Shown here: one piece after another, positions 5,991-10,322 of the stretch
Position numbering within the stretch: the stretch's first letter is position 1
How the letters are laid out: the number at the start of each line of letters is the position of its first letter
Made by a program: the position numbers and the translations under genes
Assembly: GCA_027596195.1 (NCBI GenBank)
Contig: JADGJG010000972.1
Span: forward strand, 1-10,322
Source: Podochytrium sp. JEL0797
Lineage: Eukaryota > Chytridiomycota > Chytridiomycetes > Chytridiales > Chytriomycetaceae
Length of the DNA stretch: 10,322 bases
Direction of reading: 5' to 3'
Notes under the pieces: model-generated
Database searches by the model: none
Told to the model about the DNA's origin: nothing
What the model saw: the letters and a program-made list of their open reading frames with translations, nothing else

Positions 5991-7903
5991 ATGGTGAGAG
6001 GATCCCGCAGCTTGTGTGTATTGCTTGCTGACCCTTCCTTGACAGTCCTCGATCACTGAGATTCAAGGTATCCCACAACTACCACTCTGGCCTTGCCGTT
6101 TCATCGCTAACCCCTTCTAGGTAACAATTCGTCGGAGTTTTCCAACACCCGGCTATGCTGGGGGCCCTTCAGGTACGCTTTGTTCAAGATATCCGTACCG
6201 AATGCAGCCGTGGTGTTGCGTTCATTGCGGTGTCTGTGCTTTCCTCACGGCCTCGAAATTAACCCCCACACACCCCATCCCAGGCGACACTCAATGGACT
6301 GATTGGTAAACAATCATCGTACGTAACAGATTTGCCCTCCGATGTCAAGCGTCGTGTCAACGCCTTGAGAAACATCCAGGTCAGATTCCCCCATATCGTG
6401 TGATCCAGTGTGTCTAATCGTTTACCACCGAAACAACAGGACGAGCACTCAGCTTTGGAGTCCAAGTTCCGTGAGGAAGTCCTCCTCCTCGAGAAGAAGT
6501 ACCTCACTCAGCACCAGCCATTGTTTGACAAGGTTTCGCCTCGTTCTTTCGGCTTGAGTTTTGACTCTGATCGGCTGCCATTCGACCGAAATCGCATCTG
6601 ATTATGAAGGAAGGGACTCGCATTTTCTGATTCTTCTTTTTGTGTTTCGTTGTGTGTGTTCAACAGCGCGCCAAGATTATTGCTGGAGACCTTGAGCCCA
6701 CCGAAACCGAGGCTACTCGTGAGCCAGAAGATGAAGAGGACGAAGAGGTGAATATTTTCGATTACTTGGCACTCGATAGCGAGTTGTCGTGTCGCCCGAT
6801 CGCGTATTCCCCCCTTGTGTCAGTACTAAATTTGCGCAACTTGCTTCTTTCCAGGCCGTTGACACTTCCGCGCCTGTGGACAAGGCGACTAAGGGAATCC
6901 CCGAGTTCTGGTTGACTGCTTTGAAGACGCACCACGCTCTATCTGAGTTCATTACGGAGAAGGACGAGGAAGCCTTGAAGTCCTTGATCAACATCAAGTA
7001 CGCTTACCTGCCAGACAACCCAGTTGAGTTTTATGCTTGTTTATGCGATATGATTTGGTGGTTGGCGTTTTTGCTTATCCAATTTTGGGCCTCCAACGCC
7101 ACCATGAAAATCAGGGTTTCAAGCTCGAGTTCTTCTTCAGCGAGAACGAATTCTTCACCAACGACAAGTTGGAGAAGACCTACTTCTTGATCAACTCCCC
7201 GAGCACGTCCTATGGTTTGTATTTTTGTCTCTTGCCGCTTTTGGATGCAATTGTTTTTTCTCATTCCGTTTTGGTTCATTCAGGTGATGTCGTTTACGAC
7301 CACGCCGAGGGAACCAAGATTGCCTGGAAGGCCGACAAAGACTTGAGCGTCACCGTTGAAGTCAAGACCCAGCGCCACAAGAGTAAGCAATCTCTACTCT
7401 CTCCTCACTGTTGATTGCGCGCGTTCGACTCACATTCCGTTTTTTTGTTTTGGTTTCCCCGCAGCCACCAACAAAACCCGCACCGTCAAGAAGACTGTTC
7501 CCTGCCCCACCTTCTTCTCCTTCTTCAGCCCCCCGACCCCACCCACTGGTGACGAGGACGAGGAGGACGAAGACGAGGACATTGACCAGAAGCTCGAGAT
7601 GGATTACGAGCTCGGCGAGATTATCAAGGAGAAGATTGTGACACACGCTGTTGACTGGTTCACTGGAAAGGCTCTTCAGTACGAGGACGATGGTGATTAT
7701 GACGATGAAGGTGGGTGTGTGTGGCGGTGTTTTTGGAGGTTTCAAGGGGGGGTGAGCGGCGATTTGCTAAACGACTTTTTTATTTGAATTCAGACTTTGA
7801 CGACGATGATGATGAGTTTGGTGAGGGACCTGGTGACTCTGACGATGACGACGAGGAGGAGGGTGCTGAAGGCGAGAAGCCACAAGAATGCAAGCAGCAG
7901 TAA
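5991..7903 (+). CDS. NAP1: Nucleosome assembly protein 1 (histone H2A-H2B chaperone)
   Basis: Binds histones H2A-H2B, assembles nucleosomes and shuttles between cytoplasm and nucleus. Proposed exons: 5991-5993 (ATG alone), 6046-6067, 6138-6172, 6284-6379, 6440-6532, 6667-6747, 6855-7022, 7115-7214, 7284-7382, 7465-7710, 7794-7903; about 350 residues. Recognisable parts are HPAMLGALQATLNGLIGK, LPSDVKRRVNALRNIQ, the long dimerisation helix (LLLEKKYL to RAKIIAGDLEPTE), GIPEFWLTALK, GFKLEFFFSENEFF, TYFLIN, KKTVPCPTFFSFFSPP and DWFTGKALQYED. An Asp/Glu-rich tail then ends in ECKQQ, a CaaX-like end also present on animal NAP1. Exon 4 onwards is secure. The first three exons are not: the natural TAG acceptor at 6118-6120 puts exon 3 out of frame, and only the weaker CGGAG acceptor (ending 6137) gives an open join from ATG 5991. 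The other start would be ATG 6155. Confidence 0.9.
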
Positions 7904-8425
7904 AAAACATTGCTGTTCCTGATTGCGGGGTTTTGGAGGGGCTTGGGTTGCGGAGTTGATCATTTTTTTTCTTCCTTTTTGAATCTATTGTGTTCTATCT
8001 GTTGATTTTGTGTGTTGAGCGGATGAGACGCTTGAGCAGGTGGGAAGGGATATCGTTGCTTTGCGTTGGCAAGATCAACTTGCAGACGACAACTCTGGCT
8101 CCTGACAACGGGTGCATCATCTTTGCCAAAGACTACATTACTTAATCTTAAGTCGCACATGTCTAAAGAGATCACACAGGGAGGAAACGCGACGAGGCAT
8201 CGTATCTGTCAAAAAAAAATTGATTACAAACCACGATATGTACAAACCCGAAATGATGCTTGGTGTCTCCATTCAATTTGTGCTTTCTGCATTTTCAAAG
8301 TGAGTTTGCATGAAAAATGGAAACTTGAGCATGTGGGAATCATCAAGATGGGTTCGACGAGGGAGTTGCCAGCACATAAGGAGTTGCGAGGCATGGGGGA
8401 GGGGGCGCTAAAAATTTAAACAAAA
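7904..8425. other. Intergenic region after NAP1, no gene seen
   Basis: Holds the NAP1 3' UTR and spacer. It has T-rich runs (7963-7979) and scattered short frames with no protein-like character. No AATAAA is evident after the NAP1 stop. Confidence 0.55.
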
Positions 8426-8612
8426 CCATCGCAAATAGGAAAGGGTAATCTTTTTTTATTCTAAATACAGGATATGATGTATCACAACAAACATTAAGAG
8501 AGGGTGTATCACAGGGGAATATAGCAGACCAAAACAGTGGGTCTCAAAAAAAACACGCACACACAACATTTCAACATCCAGCACCGGAGCAAGTAGCAAC
8601 AACGCGACCAGG
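8426..8612 (-). repeat. Direct repeat copy 1: 3' end and 3' UTR of the chitin-binding gene
   Basis: This stretch matches 10134-10322 with only a few substitutions and short indels (for example in T and G runs). It covers the last codons, the stop and the whole 3' UTR, and similarity stops abruptly near CCATC at 8426. It marks a 1,710-bp tandem duplication. Confidence 0.9.
8455..8460 (-). terminator. Polyadenylation signal AATAAA of the chitin-binding gene
   Basis: Minus-strand AATAAA about 110 bp after the stop codon. It is preserved in the second repeat copy at 10162-10167. Confidence 0.55.
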
Positions 8613-9635
8613 GTCGTTGATGGCAATCTGGAAATCCGTCGAGCTCATTCCCGGCGAAACCTGAGCACCCGATCCAATCAACTGAGCAAAAGCGGCAGCG
8701 CTCAACTCGTGGTACAAGCTTCCTCCCGTGGTTCTCCAGATGAACTTGACCGTCACGCTGTTTCCGTTGTACGTGAAGGTTCCAGTCGTTCCACACCCAG
8801 CAGGAATGTTCTCACTTCCGGCGTAGAAACCCGTGTTGTATTCCTCCGCCGTGATAGATCCGTCGCAGTCGAACGAGTTGCCCACGAACCAGTGCCAGCT
8901 CGTGACGTAGTTGGCACCGCTGCCGGGGCTGCCACCTTCGTTGAAGGGGATGTCAGGGTGGGAACCGTTGTCAATGACGCCGCCGCCGGTTCCGGGGTTG
9001 GTGGGGGCTTCGGCGGTAGTTGGCTGGGGAGCTGGGGCGGGGGCTGTGGTTGGGGAGGGGGCGATAACAGCTGGTGGTGGGGTGGTGATAATTTTACGCG
9101 TCGTGGTGGAAGCGGTGGTGGGAGCGGGTGGGATGATCTCAGCGGTGGTCGGAGCAGGTGGGACAATAGAGGTAGTAGTAGGAGCAGGAGGGATAATCGC
9201 AGTGGTGGTGGGAACAATCGAAGTGGTCGTAGAAGCCGTTGTGGTGGCAAAAGAAGTCACAGGAATGGCTGAAGAAACGGTGCCGGTGGTGCAAGCGCCT
9301 TCCTTGGACCAACCGCCATCACCTGGCTTCTCGGGGTGCGCCTTCCCGTCCTGGTACCACTTGGCAACAAAGTTGGCTCCATCAAAGGATACTTGGTCGT
9401 CCGTGACGTAAACAGTGCCGTCGACAAACGCGGTGTAACAAGCAGGCAAAACGGCAGCCTCGTGACATTCGCCCTCGCTGGACCAACCGCCATCTCCTCG
9501 TTGATCGGGAGACGCGCTTCCAGACTGCCACCATTTGGCAACGTAGTTGATGCCGTTGAACGAGACTTGCGCGTCTTGGGAGTACACGGTTCCGGACATG
9601 AATTCGGGGTAGCAAGTCGTTGTGGAGACGGACAT
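8571..9635 (-). CDS. Two chitin-binding modules plus double-psi-barrel-like domain protein
   Basis: A single exon of 354 residues. Residues 8-57 and 66-115 are two CBM5/12 (ChtBD3-type) modules, each framed by Cys and showing GTVY, QVSF(N/D)G, (N)(Y/F)VAKW(W/Y), then GDGGWS.EG.C; the aromatic residues are the expected chitin contacts. Residues about 116-235 are a Thr/Pro/Ala linker of the O-glycosylated type, with 10-residue repeats at 147-176. Residues about 241-354 resemble a barwin/expansin/RlpA-like double-psi beta barrel: AGCGTTGTFTY, then SLYHELSAAAFAQLIG; cysteines at 257, 281, 349 and 354 could form two disulphides. The layout suggests a secreted protein that binds chitin or cell wall, without a recognisable hydrolase domain. 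No signal peptide is visible: the protein starts MSVSTTTCYPE and the frame has no ATG upstream. Start ATG at 9635-9633; a CATAAAGG TATA-like site lies about 65 bp upstream. Confidence 0.85.
   Translation of the reverse strand: MSVSTTTCYPEFMSGTVYSQDAQVSFNGINYVAKWWQSGSASPDQRGDGGWSSEGECHEAAVLPACYTAFVDGTVYVTDDQVSFDGANFVAKWYQDGKAHPEKPGDGGWSKEGACTTGTVSSAIPVTSFATTTASTTTSIVPTTTAIIPPAPTTTSIVPPAPTTAEIIPPAPTTASTTTRKIITTPPPAVIAPSPTTAPAPAPQPTTAEAPTNPGTGGGVIDNGSHPDIPFNEGGSPGSGANYVTSWHWFVGNSFDCDGSITAEEYNTGFYAGSENIPAGCGTTGTFTYNGNSVTVKFIWRTTGGSLYHELSAAAFAQLIGSGAQVSPGMSSTDFQIAINDPGRVVATCSGAGC
9108..9197 (-). repeat. Three 30-bp tandem repeats encoding a Pro/Thr linker
   Basis: Codons 147-176 give three 10-residue units: IIPPAPTTTS, IVPPAPTTAE, IIPPAPTTAS. 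A shorter related unit (IVPTTTA) comes just before. The DNA units are 30 bp each and have diverged, so they are not freshly copied. Confidence 0.8.
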
Positions 9636-10133
9636 GGTTGGGAAGAGGTGTTTGGGAGCAGAGGGGGATATTTCGAAATGTGGGTTCTCTTGCCGCCCTT
9701 TATGTGATTCGTTATTCAGCCATCAGCCACCATTTGGGTGATTTAATGAACTTTTTTCTGCCAATCTTAAGTTCAAAATGTTAAAAATACGATATACGAT
9801 CTCTTTGGTGGCTGTATCAAGTGACTCAAGGACGCGTTTGTTTGTGCACATATAAATAAGAGAGTTAACGCGTTTGTTTTGAATTGAATCCATCATCGCA
9901 TCACTCATTTTTGGGCAGTCATAAGTACGCGAAACAGAAACCCCCCCAAGGAATACGGCCCGATAATTTGGGAATTTGGCAAGTCTAGTGCTAAACCGTT
10001 TGTGTCGCAGGCTCCACTTCAAGTCGCGCCTTTCGCATTTCCAAAGTTTGCGAGTTTTGTTGGAAGAGGAAAACGACCAACATGTGAGTATCATCACATT
10101 GGGTGTCGAGGGAGAAGCGAGGCACGATGATCT
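9636..10133. other. Spacer between the duplicated chitin-binding genes
   Basis: Contains the promoter of the minus-strand chitin-binding gene. A 124-codon minus-strand open frame (9723-10097) shows no domain, no compositional sign of coding and no known family, so I do not call it a gene. Confidence 0.5.
9697..9707 (-). promoter_or_regulatory. TATA-like element of the chitin-binding gene
   Basis: On the minus strand CACATAAAGGG lies about 62-72 bp upstream of the ATG at 9635, a reasonable distance for a fungal TATA box. The support is sequence and position only. Confidence 0.4.
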
Positions 10134-10322
10134 CCATCACAAATAGTAAAGTGTAATCTTTTTTATTCTAAATACAGGATATGATGTATCACAACAAACA
10201 TTAAGAGAGAGTGTATCACAGGGGGGGAATATAGCAGACCAAAACAGTGGGTCTCAAAAAAAACACGCACACACAACATTTCAACATCCAGCACCGGAGC
10301 AAGTAGCAACAACGCGACCAGG
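10134..10322 (-). repeat. Direct repeat copy 2: 3' UTR and 3' end of a second chitin-binding gene
   Basis: Near-identical to 8426-8612 in the same orientation, including the minus-strand AATAAA (10162-10167). It runs off the window edge, so the full extent of the duplication is not visible. Confidence 0.9.
10281..10322 (-). CDS. Second chitin-binding/double-psi-barrel gene, C-terminal end only
   Basis: The last 13 codons and the stop of a paralogue of the gene at 8571-9635. The visible 42 bases are identical to the end of the first copy and encode PGRVVATCSGAGC, with TGA at 10283-10281. The rest lies beyond the right edge, so whether it is intact and whether it has a signal peptide cannot be seen. 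Confidence 0.85.
   Translation of the reverse strand, partial: PGRVVATCSGAGC

Noticed and set aside
8066..8419. Plus-strand open frame of 117 codons after NAP1
   Set aside because: No domain, no conserved pattern, and no promoter signal; it lies in the 3' region of two converging genes.
8709..9411. Long plus-strand open frames (187 and 166 codons, Gly/Val/Ser-rich) opposite the chitin-binding gene
   Set aside because: They are antisense shadows of the Thr/Pro linker codons; their low-complexity composition follows from the repeats on the other strand.
9723..10097. Minus-strand open frame of 124 codons in the spacer between the chitin-binding copies
   Set aside because: No recognisable domain, no splice or leader logic, ordinary composition for non-coding DNA, and it sits where the promoter of the minus-strand gene should be. 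Transcript data could reverse this.
1..10322. Transposon, CRISPR array, prophage or bacterial operon
   Set aside because: No terminal repeats, transposase or reverse transcriptase motifs, or spaced repeats are seen; the spliced genes are eukaryotic throughout.

Overview
The window is nuclear DNA of a filamentous fungus. The reasons are short introns (49 to 134 nt) with GT-AG ends and, in some, a CTAAC-type branch sequence; a fungus-specific mitochondrial gene of the She9/Mdm33 family; and a cytochrome P450 whose I-helix region resembles basidiomycete P450s. Basidiomycota is the best guess, but this is an inference from family resemblance and the species is not identified.

Layout from left to right. 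Bases 1-628 hold the last two exons of a P450 on the + strand. Bases 915 to about 1206 (-) hold a probable small gene of unknown function. Bases 1410-2725 (+) are a six-exon gene for RPA2, the middle subunit of replication protein A. Bases 2889-3271, 3520-3884 and 4236-4650 (+) are three tandem paralogues of about 100 residues, each with one intron at exactly the same codon. I do not recognise this family, and it is the least explained part of the window. Bases 4966-5961 (-) encode a short She9/Mdm33 mitochondrial inner-membrane protein. It is divergent from, and only 29 bp away from, the histone chaperone gene NAP1 (5991-7903, +, about eleven exons). Bases 8571-9635 (-) are an intronless gene for a protein with two chitin-binding modules, a Thr/Pro linker and a C-terminal double-psi-barrel-like domain, with no visible signal peptide. 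At the right edge (10281-10322, -) lie the last 13 codons and stop of a second copy of that gene, 1,710 bp from the first and carrying a nearly identical 3' UTR.

The genes do not form one pathway. RPA2, NAP1 and She9/Mdm33 are conserved housekeeping genes for replication and repair, chromatin assembly and mitochondrial inner-membrane shape. The P450, the triplicated small genes and the duplicated chitin-binding genes look like accessory content that expands by local tandem duplication. All exon models were read by eye from splice signals and family similarity. The 5' end of NAP1 and the small minus-strand gene near 915-1206 are the least certain.
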